Source: an uncultured Rubripirellula sp. (lineage in GTDB: Bacteria > Planctomycetota > Planctomycetia > Pirellulales > Pirellulaceae). Taken from it: a stretch of 64,000 bases of DNA. Positions 37,302-46,796 of the stretch are shown here, in pieces. A program made the position numbers and the translations under genes. Positions within the stretch are counted from its first letter, which is position 1, and each line of letters starts with the position of its first letter. A model generated the notes under the pieces. The model did no database searches. It was not told the origin of the DNA and saw nothing but the letters and a program-made list of their open reading frames with translations. Location of the stretch: contig CALJHC010000017.1 of NCBI GenBank assembly GCA_938075415.1, positions 53,164 to 117,163 of the forward strand, in the 5' to 3' direction.

Positions 37302-37845
37302 GTCGGCTCCCTGTAATGCGGCAATCCGCGACGAATTGGCGAGTGGTTGAAATAGAAAAGCTACGCACAAAAGAAAATCGAGAACAGAAACCTACGTGGC
37401 AAAATCCTCTGATCGGTGCGTGCCGAACAAACTGTCTTGAAGGTGGCTACTATTGCGACTCAACCTTCGAGAAGCAAGCGATTGAGCAGGATTCTTGTCA
37501 TTTCTCCCTCACGGGGGATTCCTCCAATCACTCAACCACTTCACGCGGGAACAATCCAACCGCGGTGAATCAATCGGCAGATGCATCCAAATCAAACGAT
37601 GACCAGTGCCTTATGCGGTGAAATCATGGAAGAAATGCTGCCAAGCAGGGAAGCAATAACTGATTCATTAGCAGCCAAACAAGAAAGCTACGACCTTACA
37701 GTCAAGTGACTTCAACTAGTCACCGGTCACACTCAACCAATCAATCTTTCCCTTTGACCGCTTGATTCCAAAACGCCGGAACTTTTCAATCCAGGCGTTT
37801 ACAGAAGCCTGCAGCATGAGGCCCTATACTTACTTTTTCGAATAA
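37302..37845. other. Intergenic
   Basis: No supported gene. The frame at 37241-37621 is antisense to the start of the SMP-30-like gene and lacks domains. Confidence 0.45.
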
Positions 37846-38946
37846 CTACTTGGCAGAAAACTTGAAGACCGTCGTGGTCTCGTAAGCCTTCCCGGGGCGA
37901 AGGATCGTTGAGGGAAAGTCAGGCTGATTTGGACTGTCTGGGTAGTGCTGGGTCTCAAGACAAAAACCACCTCGGTGCACATAGGCTTTTCCAGACTTGC
38001 CGACCAAGCGACCGTCGAGAAAGTTTCCACAATAGAATTGAATCCCTGGCTCAGTGGTGTGAATCTCCATGATTCGCCCACTGGTTGGTTCGTGAACACG
38101 AGCAGCAAGCACCAAACCATCATCATCGCGATCCAGAACAAAGTTATGGTCGTAGCCAAGACCATATTCAAGTTGCTGATTTTCTTTGGAAACATCCCGT
38201 CCAATTGCTTTTGCCGAAGTGAAGTCAAACGGTGTGCCCTCGACCGAAGCAAGTTCGCCGGTGGGAATCAACACAGAGTCAACAGGTGTGTAACGTGTCG
38301 CGTTAATCATCAATTCATGGTCAAGGATGGTTCCCTCGCCTTCACCCTTCAGGTTGAAGTAAGTGTGCTGTGTCAAGTTGACAGGAGTCGCCTTGTCTGT
38401 CGTCGCGTCATACTCGACCCTTAACTCGTTAGCATCCGTTAACTGATAAGTCACGGTAATCTTCAAGTTGCCCGGATAACCTTCCTCTTTGTCCTTGGCC
38501 AAATAACTCAATTCGATTCCTTGCCAATGAGGCCCCTTGGTTAACTTGGCATCCCACACAACCTTGTCAAAACCGATCACGCCGCCGTGCAAATGATTCG
38601 GTTTGTTATTCACGGCAAGGCTATATGTTTCACCATCCAAGTCGAACTCACCCTTGGCAATTCGGTTCCCATACCGACCAACAATGGCACCGAAGTAAGG
38701 CTTATCCACCGCGTTGATGTAATTCTCAACGTGGTGATAACCCAAAGCGATGTCTCCTAGTTGGCCATCACGGTCAGGGACCATGATGGAGGTAATGATC
38801 GCTCCATAATTGGTCACCTTGACCTGCATTCCCTCGGAATTCGTCAACGTATAAAGCTGGATACTGTCGAAATCTTCGACCTTTTGAGCTTCCGAATTAC
38901 TAAGCATCAAAAGTGAACACAAAATCACGGCAAACAGATTCTTCAT
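37846..38946 (-). CDS. galM: Secreted aldose 1-epimerase (galactose mutarotase)
   Basis: 366 residues. A Sec signal peptide (MKNLFAVILCSLLMLSNSEA) indicates a periplasmic enzyme. It interconverts alpha and beta anomers of galactose or glucose. Catalytic and family motifs: MVPDRDGQLGDIALGYHHVENY, FGAIVGRYGNRIAKGEF, NKPNHLHGG (His), VNLTQHTYFNL (second His), YTPVDSVLIPTGELASVEGTPFDF, YDHNFVLDR and the C-terminal general-base Glu in GFCLETQHYPDSPNQPDFPS. The neighbouring lactonase-like gene is on the same strand but over 500 bases away, so a common operon is unlikely although both suggest extracytoplasmic sugar handling. Confidence 0.95.
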   Translation of the reverse strand: MKNLFAVILCSLLMLSNSEAQKVEDFDSIQLYTLTNSEGMQVKVTNYGAIITSIMVPDRDGQLGDIALGYHHVENYINAVDKPYFGAIVGRYGNRIAKGEFDLDGETYSLAVNNKPNHLHGGVIGFDKVVWDAKLTKGPHWQGIELSYLAKDKEEGYPGNLKITVTYQLTDANELRVEYDATTDKATPVNLTQHTYFNLKGEGEGTILDHELMINATRYTPVDSVLIPTGELASVEGTPFDFTSAKAIGRDVSKENQQLEYGLGYDHNFVLDRDDDGLVLAARVHEPTSGRIMEIHTTEPGIQFYCGNFLDGRLVGKSGKAYVHRGGFCLETQHYPDSPNQPDFPSTILRPGKAYETTTVFKFSAK

Positions 38947-39717
38947 GGTAAAACTTCAAGGAAGAGGTTGTAGAAAAATGGCCAGAACCGGAAACAGACA
39001 GTAAAGCTACTGAATTCAAACAGGCTCCGCGTGATTCGATTCGCGAACGCCGCGGAGCATCAGTGTAAAAAGTCGACGCACCAAAATCGAGCGGATGACC
39101 AAAGGAAAGTTGAACAAACACCTCACTTAACTCATCACACGGCAACTGCCGAGTCGTTCTGATAGTCCGAACCTCACTTCTATCGAACTCATCAAAAAAA
39201 CATCTAAGAATGCTCCTGAGGGTAATCGAGACTCAGCCTTCGACTGGCAAGAAACAACACGCGGGGACGATTAGCAGCGAAAAAGAAAATCAATGCAGGA
39301 CAGACACAAGACGTTGACTCAGCGTCGCAGAAAGGTAGAAAACACCCGCTGATCCTTACGCCTTCTAATCTGGAATCCCGTGATTTGTGCAATGGTGGAA
39401 GGGTGGGGAAAATAGTCGTGCCCCCCACACAACAACGAACCGAACAACCTGAGCAGGCAAACCAGAATTAGCGTGATTTCTGACCTGATTTCATGCAATG
39501 GTTTTAACCACCCAAAAAACGCCGCCGAAACCATATCCACCGCAATCGATCACGAAACCAGCAATCAAAGAGAACCTCAAACAAAGTGAAGTCGATGGTC
39601 CCACCGGCGGCATTGTTTTCGGATCTAAGTCACGCGAACACGCAGGCAGCAAGTCGCTACTTGTTAAGACCTCGCATCTCAATCGCTTTCCAAAAATGGT
39701 GCCATCGTCCGGTACGG
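38947..39717. other. Long intergenic region
   Basis: No supported gene. Short frames of up to 81 codons lie on both strands without recognisable features. The galM promoter should be near 38950-39050. Confidence 0.45.
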
Positions 39718-40281
39718 CTAACCCAAGTTAGCGATGCTTGCCACCACGACTGGCCTGGCCAAACCGTCTAGCCAAACTTGAAGCCGCTCCTCAAACGCTG
39801 CACTCTCCTCCCCAATTGTCTTCCAATGCATCTTCCCTGAGGCTGCTCTCAATTCATCAAGCCAGCCCTCCAATTCCGCGAGCAAAACCTGTTCGTCTTT
39901 GATTGAAACGGGCAAAGGGTCGAAGACGATGCGCCCACCTGACGAAGCACGAACCAGTCGAACCAGGTTTCCCAGTTGAGCTCGATAGACTTGGCCTGAA
40001 TGAAAAACCCGCCTGACTTCCAATCGATGATTGAATTGAAAAACAGGATCCTCACCACAGTAAAGACTTAATTGGTTGAGCCCCCTGAAACCAACGATAA
40101 TTTTTTCACCCCGAACAAATGACTCACCCCGGCATAGGAAATTACGTCCCTCTCGAAATAGATCTTCTGAGGTCTTTTCACCCAAACCTTCGGGCTTCTC
40201 ATCCAAAGCAGGCGCCTCATCCAAAGCAGGCGCCTCATCCAAATCGGGCTTCTCATCACCCAGAGCGTTCTTGTCGTTCAA
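39718..40281 (-). CDS. Hypothetical protein with acidic Asp-Glu-Ala-Pro repeat
   Basis: 187 residues; not recognised. The only workable start is TTG at 40281, with AGGA five bases upstream on the minus strand. Residues 5-40 are an acidic repeat (DEAPAL twice), and residues 45-110 look like a beta-rich domain (NFLCRGESFVRGEKIIVGFRGLNQLSLYCGEDPVFQFNHRLEVRRVFHSGQVYRAQL). The C-terminal half is helical (LLAELEGWLDELRAASGKMHWKTIGEESAAFEERLQVWLDGLARP). It has no neighbours within 750 bases on its strand. Function unknown. Confidence 0.6.
   Translation of the reverse strand: MNDKNALGDEKPDLDEAPALDEAPALDEKPEGLGEKTSEDLFREGRNFLCRGESFVRGEKIIVGFRGLNQLSLYCGEDPVFQFNHRLEVRRVFHSGQVYRAQLGNLVRLVRASSGGRIVFDPLPVSIKDEQVLLAELEGWLDELRAASGKMHWKTIGEESAAFEERLQVWLDGLARPVVVASIANLG
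40198..40233. repeat. 18-bp tandem repeat in the acidic N-terminus
   Basis: Two exact copies of CTCATCCAAAGCAGGCGC, encoding the repeated D-E-A-P-A-L of the gene at 39718. Confidence 0.9.
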
Positions 40282-41094
40282 AATTATCCTGCAACTTCAG
40301 GGTGCAGATTGATTGGGGAATAATGGACAACCATCTAACTTGCCATTTTTGAATTTGAGTTTCGGAAACTTGCCATTTCCGTTATCCGCATGGCGTGCAG
40401 CACTTAGTCAAATTGACCTCATGTTAAGCGTCTCGCTTGCCAGCCGAATCAATCAGAAAGGTTCCGGCACCGAGAAACTTTTTAAAACATATCAATTCGA
40501 GCACCCATCTCCTCTGGCGACCAGCTTCGGTAAACACCTCTGGCGACCAGCTTCGGTAAACAACAGATAATCCGCAACCAGCTGGCCAACCACCAAAGAA
40601 TGAAGAGGAGAGGCCATTTTTGCTAATCATCAGTTCAAATACAAAACCAATCAGCGTTACGACAACATTCCTACCGTGCCAATCCATCGGTTGCCCGTGA
40701 TCCAGCGAGCCAATCATCGACCTCGTCGTGAACCAATTTTGACGCAGACACCGAAAAAACCACCCAAGATTCACGGCAGTGAACTCTTTCCGATCTCCTG
40801 CAACAACTAGCATAAAAAATGCGGTGAGTTGCAACCGGAGTACGACGAGTGGTCATTGACCGCAGATTTCCATGAAGAGCAGTCCCGCAAACTGGCCGGG
40901 CCCCCGTTCTCAGCATAAACTGACAAGGTGTGGAACCGATTGGAAGTTTCTTTACAATGAACCACTAACGCGTCTCAAGCGTCCTATTTGATTGCATCAT
41001 GCTGACGAGCATCGAATCGGCGTGATTCCTAAATCGAGATTCCATTCAAAACACCGTCCTTCAAACGATAACCGTCTCGGAGCCTGCCTCAATT
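40282..41094. other. Long intergenic region upstream of cyclophilin gene
   Basis: No supported gene. Minus-strand frames at 40424-40834 and 40671-40916 lack protein-like patterns. It contains the exact 26-bp duplication listed at 40511. Confidence 0.45.
40511..40562. repeat. Exact 26-bp tandem duplication
   Basis: The segment starting CCTCTGGCGACC and ending GGTAAACA occurs twice back to back (40511-40536, 40537-40562) without mismatch, in a non-coding stretch. Confidence 0.9.
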
Positions 41095-41691
41095 ATGACA
41101 TTCCTACGTACGCTCGCTGCTACCGCTCTGCCATTAACGCTGGCGATTTTCTCTCAGGGTGTCGCTGACGCACAGGAGGCATCACCCAAAGTTGCTCTCG
41201 AAACATCTGCTGGAACGATTGTCCTACAACTCGAAGGGGGAAAAGCACCAAAAACGGTCGAGAATTTCCTGCAATACGTGAAAAGTGGCCACTACGAAGG
41301 AACGGTTTTCCATCGAGTCATCAAGGGCTTCATGATTCAGGGTGGCGGAATGGATGCTGACCTCAAGGAAAAAGGGACCAAGGCTCCAGTTGTCAATGAA
41401 GGCGGAAACGGACTCAGCAACAAGAAGTACACAATCGCGATGGCGAGAACCCCCGCCCCCGATAGTGCGACAAGCCAATTTTTTATCAACTCCAGCGACA
41501 ACCTTTTCCTGGACCGCAAAAACTCTCAAGATGGCTTCGGCTACGCAGTTTTCGGGACCGTCATCAAAGGAAAAGAATTTGTCGACAAGATCGAGTCGAC
41601 CAAGACTGGAGTCAAAACTGACCCTCGAGGTATCCCCATGAGGGATGTCCCTGTTGAGCCAATTGTGATCAAAAAGGTGACGGTCCTCTGA
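41095..41691 (+). CDS. Periplasmic cyclophilin-type peptidyl-prolyl isomerase
   Basis: 198 residues with a Sec signal peptide (FLRTLAATALPLTLAIFSQGVADAQ). The single cyclophilin domain accelerates cis-trans isomerisation of prolyl bonds. Motifs: ETSAGTIVLQLEGGKAPKTVENFLQYVKSGHYEGTVFHRVIKGFMIQGGG (catalytic Arg in FHRV), IAMARTPAPDSATSQFFINSSDN (substrate-binding SQFF), FGYAVFGTVIKGKEFVDKIE, then the C-terminal DVPVEPIVIKKVTV. The short bacterial PpiA/PpiB pattern fits. The stop is about 250 bases before tRNA-Thr on the same strand. Confidence 0.95.
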   Translation: MTFLRTLAATALPLTLAIFSQGVADAQEASPKVALETSAGTIVLQLEGGKAPKTVENFLQYVKSGHYEGTVFHRVIKGFMIQGGGMDADLKEKGTKAPVVNEGGNGLSNKKYTIAMARTPAPDSATSQFFINSSDNLFLDRKNSQDGFGYAVFGTVIKGKEFVDKIESTKTGVKTDPRGIPMRDVPVEPIVIKKVTVL

Positions 41692-41942
41692 ACAGAGAGA
41701 CCCCCCATGCAGGGGCGCGGTAAAAAAAAACTGTCAGCGGCGCAAATTCAGGGGTATCCCAAACACCGCGATGGGGTATGGTGTCGACCGATCCATTTCG
41801 CCGCCTCTTGACGATCCTTGGGATTCCCGCGTATTTTCTGGGGGAGTTTCGCGTTTTTGCACGGTGACTTGGTGAGCGAAGAACAAAGGAGGGTGTTTCC
41901 AATGTTTTTCGTGGCCAATCCAGTTTTTGCCGTGTTGAAGAC

Positions 41943-42016
41943 GCCAGCGTAGCTTCAATTGGCAGAGCATCGCATTCGTAATGCGAGGGTTGTGGGTTCA
42001 AATCCCACCGCTGGCT
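41943..42016 (+). tRNA. tRNA-Thr (anticodon CGU)
   Basis: 74 nt. The acceptor stem GCCAGCG/CGCTGGC pairs fully. The D arm is GCTTCAATTGGCAGAGC, the anticodon stem TCGCA/TGCGA encloses TTCGTAA (anticodon CGT), and the T arm GTGGG/CCCAC encloses TTCAAAT. Discriminator U; CCA is not encoded. Confidence 0.96.
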
Positions 42017-42146
42017 CTTGGTGTTTGGCCCGTGATCGTAAAATTTATTTGGACGGCGGAAGAAGGCGTATCCTTTTTTTGACGCAGGCCTGCATTTTTT
42101 AATCATGCATTCTTTTCAGCCCAAAATGGGCGGGAGATTCGTCTCG

Positions 42147-43478
42147 ATGAGTGAAGTCGAACTCGATGTGCTCGACTTGAAGGAAATGGTTCTTGCCAAC
42201 AATTCCTTCGGCCCTTCCGATGTGACAGCTATTCGCAAAGCCATTTCCGAGAACTATGGCCACTTTGGTGAACTTCGTGATGCCGTCACGGAAATGGAAG
42301 ATGACGATGCACTGAGCCCGGCGGGCAAATCCAAAATGGGTGTTTGCCAATTCTTGCTGGGCCGATTCGCCGATTCCCTGGAGACGCTTCAGAGCGCCGA
42401 TGGAAGCGCGATGGCATTCTTCTATCAAGCGGCCTGCATGTTTGAATTGGGGCAGTACGAAGAATCAATCACTGCCTACGAACAAGCCCAGACATCGGGA
42501 TACGACGAAGATCAGTGCAAGATTGGAATCGCAGAGGCTCATCGCTACGCAGGTCGAGTCGACAATGCACTTGCTTTGCTCGATAACATTTTTGGACCGA
42601 CCGAGCAGACCGCAAATTACATGTATCAGCGAGCAGCCACCGTTGCTGCAGTCGGCGGACGAATGGATGAAGCGTTAGCCCTCTATCAGAGAGCAGTGAA
42701 CACTGACGAGAATCATGCGGGTGCTCTGTTTGGTCTTGCTCTGGAAAATGACCGTTTGGGCAACGATGAAGAAAGCCTGCGACTCTACGAACAAGCGGCC
42801 AAGGCATTTCCCACCGGGATCGGTGTCCTTATCAATCTGGGTTTGATCTACGAAGACAACAACCAGTTTGACAAAGCACAATTGTGCTACAAGAGGATTT
42901 TGGATTGCTACCCGGATCACCCTCGCACACGCCTTTACATGAAGGATGCTGCTGCAACCGGCAACATGCTTTATGACGAGGAGGCACAACGCCGCAACGA
43001 TCGGCTTGCTCAAACCCTTAACATGCCAGTCACGAACTTCGAGCTGAGTGTTCGCAGTCGAAACTGCCTGCAGAAAATGGGCATTGACACCATCGGTGAC
43101 CTGACGAGAACTTCAGAAGCTGAGCTGCTGAGCAGCAAGAATTTTGGTGAGACCAGCCTTTTTGAAATCAGAGAAATCCTATCGAGCAAGGGCTTGCAAC
43201 TCGGGCAATTTGCTCACGAGAAGAAGCAGAACGATCCACCCGTCGACACCAGCCACATGTCTCCTGATGAGCAGGCATTACTGGATCGACCAATTGCCGA
43301 TCTGAACCTTTCGGTCAGAGCCAGGAAATGCATGGCTCGCCTTCAAATCAACATGATTGGTGAGTTGATTCGAAAAACCGGGGACGAAATGCTGGAATGC
43401 AAAAACTTTGGCGTCACAAGTCTCAATGAAGTAAGAGAAAAATTGACCGACCTCGGCTTGAAAATGCGTGGTGACTGA
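42147..43478 (+). CDS. TPR protein with two C-terminal RNA polymerase alpha-CTD-like modules
   Basis: 443 residues from the ATG at 42147 (MSEVELDVLDLKEMVLANNSFGPSDV); an ATG at 42105 would add 14 residues. Residues about 60-290 are tetratricopeptide repeats, for example AMAFFYQAACMFELGQYEESITAYEQAQ and MDEALALYQRAVNTDENHAGALFGLALENDRLGNDEESLRLYEQAAKAFP. Residues about 295-355 and 380-443 are alpha-CTD-like, each with LSVR(S/A)R-C and a helix-hairpin-helix (NFGETSLFEI, NFGVTSLNEV). In RpoA this domain binds UP-element DNA and activators. A protein linking transcription complexes to TPR partners is inferred. It stands just after tRNA-Thr, before tgt. Confidence 0.9.
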   Translation: MSEVELDVLDLKEMVLANNSFGPSDVTAIRKAISENYGHFGELRDAVTEMEDDDALSPAGKSKMGVCQFLLGRFADSLETLQSADGSAMAFFYQAACMFELGQYEESITAYEQAQTSGYDEDQCKIGIAEAHRYAGRVDNALALLDNIFGPTEQTANYMYQRAATVAAVGGRMDEALALYQRAVNTDENHAGALFGLALENDRLGNDEESLRLYEQAAKAFPTGIGVLINLGLIYEDNNQFDKAQLCYKRILDCYPDHPRTRLYMKDAAATGNMLYDEEAQRRNDRLAQTLNMPVTNFELSVRSRNCLQKMGIDTIGDLTRTSEAELLSSKNFGETSLFEIREILSSKGLQLGQFAHEKKQNDPPVDTSHMSPDEQALLDRPIADLNLSVRARKCMARLQINMIGELIRKTGDEMLECKNFGVTSLNEVREKLTDLGLKMRGD

Positions 43479-43566
43479 CCCCCGTCAATCAGGCCGGTCC
43501 GCCCGTCTTTTTTTGAAGATCACATTTAGCAAGCCAATCCAACCATTTCGTAATAGTGCTGGCTGA

Positions 43567-44679
43567 ATGAGCCAATTTGAATTTGAATTACACCACCGCG
43601 ACACGTCCACTTCGGCGCGTCGCGGTGTTTTTTTTACCCCTCATGGTCCGGTTCAAACTCCGGGCTTCATGCCGGTGGGGACACAAGGCTCGGTGAAGGG
43701 CTTGACCATCGATCAGGTCAAGGCCACCGGAGCCGATATGATCCTCGGCAACACGTACCACCTCGCGTTACGCCCGGGACATGAGACGGTCAGAAAGCTT
43801 GGCGGATTGCACGCAATGTCCGGCTGGGAAGGCCCAATTCTAACCGACAGCGGTGGCTTTCAGATTTTCAGCCTGGATGCGATTAACCAAGTGACCGAAG
43901 AGGCCGCCACCTTTCGCAGTCACATCGATGGGGCCATCATTCGCCTCACACCCGAACACTCCATTGAAATCCAAGAGGCTCTTGGGAGTGACGTCGCAAT
44001 GGTGCTAGATCACGTCGTCGCCTTACCGGCGGAAAAAGATCAGGTGGAGGAAGCGATGGCACGATCAATCCGCTGGGCCAAACGCTGTCTCGAAGCAGCC
44101 AACCGCGACGACCAAGCTCTCTTCGCAATTGTTCAGGGAGGACTCGATGAGACGATGAGGATCGAGTGCGCGAGAGAACTCTCCAGCATGAACTTTACCG
44201 GCTATGCCGTTGGTGGGCTGAGCGTTGGCGAAGCACCATCGGAGATGTACCGCATTACGGCAGCGACAACCCCTGAACTTCCTGAGACTAAACCACGTTA
44301 CCTAATGGGCGTTGGACGACCGATTGATCTCCTTGAGAGCGTTGCGAGAGGTATCGACCTTTTTGACTGTGTCATGCCAACACGAAACGGCCGCAATGGT
44401 CTCGCGTTCACTGACACTGGTCCTCTCAAGCTTCGCAATGCCATTCATCGCGAAGACACCGGACCCATTGACGAGCGGTGCCCCTGCCTGGCCTGTCGTC
44501 ACTCGCGCGGGTACCTCCGCCATCTTTTTAACACCAGTGAAATGCTCGGGCCAATCCTTCTCTCTCTTCATAACTTGACCTACTACCAACGACTCATGAC
44601 CGAGGCTCGACTCGCAATTGAACAGGATCGTTTTGGTACTTACCTAGCGTCCAAGAAAGACGGTTGGGGAATGGCTTAA
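43567..44679 (+). CDS. tgt: Queuine tRNA-ribosyltransferase
   Basis: 370 residues, standard length. The enzyme exchanges guanine 34 for preQ1 in tRNAs with GUN anticodons. Motifs: [50 protein letters not shown] (general-acid Asp), [23 protein letters not shown], and the nucleophile Asp in [17 protein letters not shown]. The zinc site is [17 protein letters not shown]...LLSLHN (three Cys, one His). It starts 88 bases after the TPR/alpha-CTD gene on the same strand; co-transcription is possible. No other queuosine genes are present. Confidence 0.97.
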   Translation: MSQFEFELHHRDTSTSARRGVFFTPHGPVQTPGFMPVGTQGSVKGLTIDQVKATGADMILGNTYHLALRPGHETVRKLGGLHAMSGWEGPILTDSGGFQIFSLDAINQVTEEAATFRSHIDGAIIRLTPEHSIEIQEALGSDVAMVLDHVVALPAEKDQVEEAMARSIRWAKRCLEAANRDDQALFAIVQGGLDETMRIECARELSSMNFTGYAVGGLSVGEAPSEMYRITAATTPELPETKPRYLMGVGRPIDLLESVARGIDLFDCVMPTRNGRNGLAFTDTGPLKLRNAIHREDTGPIDERCPCLACRHSRGYLRHLFNTSEMLGPILLSLHNLTYYQRLMTEARLAIEQDRFGTYLASKKDGWGMA

Positions 44680-45092
44680 CTCTCTATCGCCACCAACCCG
44701 ATCTCACTCGAAAACCGGTCTAACTGAAAAACCGATCTCACTCGACAACCGGTAATTTCCAGGAATAAGCTTTTGGAAATCTTCATCGACCAGACGACGA
44801 GACAGGCATGGGAAAGCAATGATCACCGCAGGCGAATCCTCAGCTAACTGAAAAGAAAAGAGGCTGTCAGCGGGTCAGGAACGAATCAAATGCGGTGTTC
44901 GACCACTCGAATTGGTGAACTGGGCAGTGATCCTTCGTCCACCGAAACTTGAGCAGAAAGTAGCAACGCATGAACCCAGCACCTCGAGGCGGGGATCGAT
45001 GCAGATCGCGATGCCCGCGATACCTTGGCCTCGTCTGGTTCATTTCGAGCAGAGCATCACGATTCAACTGAACAAGCGAGCGTCTACGTTCA
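44680..45092. other. Intergenic between convergent genes
   Basis: No supported gene. The unit GATCTCACTCGA(A/C)AACCGGT occurs near 44700 and 44734. No clear terminator hairpin with T-run was found for tgt. Confidence 0.45.
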
Positions 45093-45536
45093 CTAAACGG
45101 ACTTTCTCGCTCGCTCAGCTTCAATTTCTTCAAATGTGTAGAGGCGCCCCTTACCTGCGCCCGGGCAAACCTCACAGGTTTCCTTCCAGTCACGCTTTCG
45201 TTTTAGGTTGGAGTCCCAGAATGGCCACGTCCGACATTGAATCGGGCGAGATTCATATACCGAACACTTACGAGTTTTAGGATCCAGCAAGATACAGTCG
45301 CCATCGGGATACTCGACCAGACTTCGATCTGGACCAACATCGCGGACAAACCGTCGTTCAAACTCATCAACTTCGATTCGCATCTCCCCAGCCATGGCGT
45401 CGATTTCTGACTGTTCCACCCAAACAAATCCGGGCTCTCCACTGCAACAATCACCACACTGTGTGCAAGTGAACTGCAGACCATTTGCATACCAAGGCTG
45501 CTTCTCTGATTTCGATACGTTCTTGGTATCGCTCAT
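45093..45536 (-). CDS. YkgJ-family cysteine cluster protein
   Basis: 147 residues. The N-terminal cluster FTCTQCGDCCSGEPGFVWV is followed by VEQSEIDAMAGEMRIEVDEFERRFVRDV, CILLDPKTRKCSVYESRPIQCRTWPFW and a final CEVCPGAGKG. This is the CxxCxxCC ... C ... C pattern of the YkgJ/Fli-B-like zinc- or iron-chelating family. The role is unknown; a metal-binding or Fe-S related function is inferred. It is the last gene of a minus-strand group after moaD, moaE and cysteine desulfurase, 99 bases from the desulfurase stop, which fits a sulfur or metal theme. Confidence 0.88.
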   Translation of the reverse strand: MSDTKNVSKSEKQPWYANGLQFTCTQCGDCCSGEPGFVWVEQSEIDAMAGEMRIEVDEFERRFVRDVGPDRSLVEYPDGDCILLDPKTRKCSVYESRPIQCRTWPFWDSNLKRKRDWKETCEVCPGAGKGRLYTFEEIEAERARKSV

Positions 45537-45635
45537 GAAATCCTATCCCCGTCTGATGGAACATTGCCGGTTGAAACACTCGGAACTCTCCGTGTGTTCA
45601 TCTTGGCCAAAGAAGCAACCAATCTCAAGGTGCCA

Positions 45636-46796
45636 TCAGGAACGCCCCAATTCCTCGACAACCTCGGAAACAGCCCTGATCACCATTTCAACTTCGGCGA
45701 TCTGAGTGCCATGCCCTGCGCTCAGTCGCAAGGTACCTTTGCTTTCGGTTCCCAAATATTCATGAATTAATGCGGCACAATGAAAACCGGCTCGTGCCTC
45801 CACCCCAAACTCTGAATCCAGAATAGCTGCAAGATCCGCAGGATCCAAACCTTCCATAGTGACGCTAGCGATTGGCAACGATCCTTCACTGCCGTGCACG
45901 CTTAGACTGGAAATCCCTCGCAGGCCCTCATGTAGTTTTCTAGAGAGAGATAACGAATGCTGCTGACGTGTACCCAAGTCCCCTAATTCGGTCAGTGCTA
46001 CCCCCCAGCCACAGATTGCCGGCACGTTTAGATTACCCGGCTCCAGCTTTTGCGGCATCGAAAGAGGCATCTCCAGGGACTCACTCTGACTTCCGGTCCC
46101 CCCATACACCGAGGGACGAATTTGTTCATGCAGCTCAGGCGAGACGTACAGCAGAGCGGTCCCAAGTGGCCCTCCGGAACACTTGTGGCCGGGTGCGGCA
46201 AGCAAGTCGACACCAAGCTCTGAGACAGAAATCGGTACCGAACCAAACGTCTGAGCTGCATCGCAAAGTAAGGCGGTTTGGGTTGACCGCAACGACTTAC
46301 CGATCTCCGCGACCGGCTGCATCACGCCGGTCACATTACTTGCGTGAGTCAACACGGCGAGCCGAGTTTCCGGTTCGATTGCCTCGAGAAAGTGATCCAC
46401 CTCAACAGCCCCACCGACACTGACGGGGACAATCGACAGACGCACACCCGATCTCTGAGCAAGTTCATGAAGAGGCCGCAACACGCTATTGTGCTCGGCT
46501 GCTGAAACAACCACATGGTCGCCCGGGCCAACCAGACCATAAATTGCGGTATTGAGCGCTGCCGTCCCGTTTGAGTGAAAACTGATGCAATCCGAGGAGG
46601 GTGATTCAATGAATGCAGCCAGCTGGCGTCGCACCAATGAAATCAACCGGTCCGCCTCCACTGCGGATCGGTAGCCACCACGCCCCGCGGCAGAGCCACA
46701 GTTACGAATGAAGTCAGTCATCGCACTCAAAACAGCCTCCGACTTTGGCCAAGAAGTGGCTGCGTGATCCATATAGATTCGATGATTGGTGGCCAT
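45636..46796 (-). CDS. Cysteine desulfurase family protein (class V aminotransferase)
   Basis: 386 residues. PLP-dependent removal of sulfur from cysteine. The N-terminus IYMDHAATSWPKSEAVLSAM matches the desulfurase 'YlDnaATs.pkp' signature. PLP-site motifs: HSNGTAALNTAIYGL, AAEHNSVLRPL, LTHASNVTGVMQPV, LLCDAAQTFG and the Schiff-base Lys in AAPGHKCSGGPLGTALLYV. The persulfide-forming Cys is in EARAGFHCAALIHEYLGT, with GTLRLSAG near the end. The start codon overlaps the moaE stop by one base (TAATG on the minus strand), indicating translational coupling. A role as sulfur donor for molybdopterin synthesis is inferred. Confidence 0.92.
   Translation of the reverse strand: MATNHRIYMDHAATSWPKSEAVLSAMTDFIRNCGSAAGRGGYRSAVEADRLISLVRRQLAAFIESPSSDCISFHSNGTAALNTAIYGLVGPGDHVVVSAAEHNSVLRPLHELAQRSGVRLSIVPVSVGGAVEVDHFLEAIEPETRLAVLTHASNVTGVMQPVAEIGKSLRSTQTALLCDAAQTFGSVPISVSELGVDLLAAPGHKCSGGPLGTALLYVSPELHEQIRPSVYGGTGSQSESLEMPLSMPQKLEPGNLNVPAICGWGVALTELGDLGTRQQHSLSLSRKLHEGLRGISSLSVHGSEGSLPIASVTMEGLDPADLAAILDSEFGVEARAGFHCAALIHEYLGTESKGTLRLSAGHGTQIAEVEMVIRAVSEVVEELGRS

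Noticed and set aside
40424..40834. 136-codon minus-strand frame upstream of the cyclophilin gene
   Set aside because: It spans the 26-bp duplication, and has no recognisable motif or start signal.
41700..41730. CCCCCC/GGGG hairpin after the cyclophilin gene as a terminator
   Set aside because: It is followed by an A-run, not a T-run, on the plus strand, and no minus-strand gene ends there.
43485..43515. Terminator after the TPR/alpha-CTD gene
   Set aside because: A T-run at about 43508-43514 is present, but I could not form a convincing stem immediately before it.
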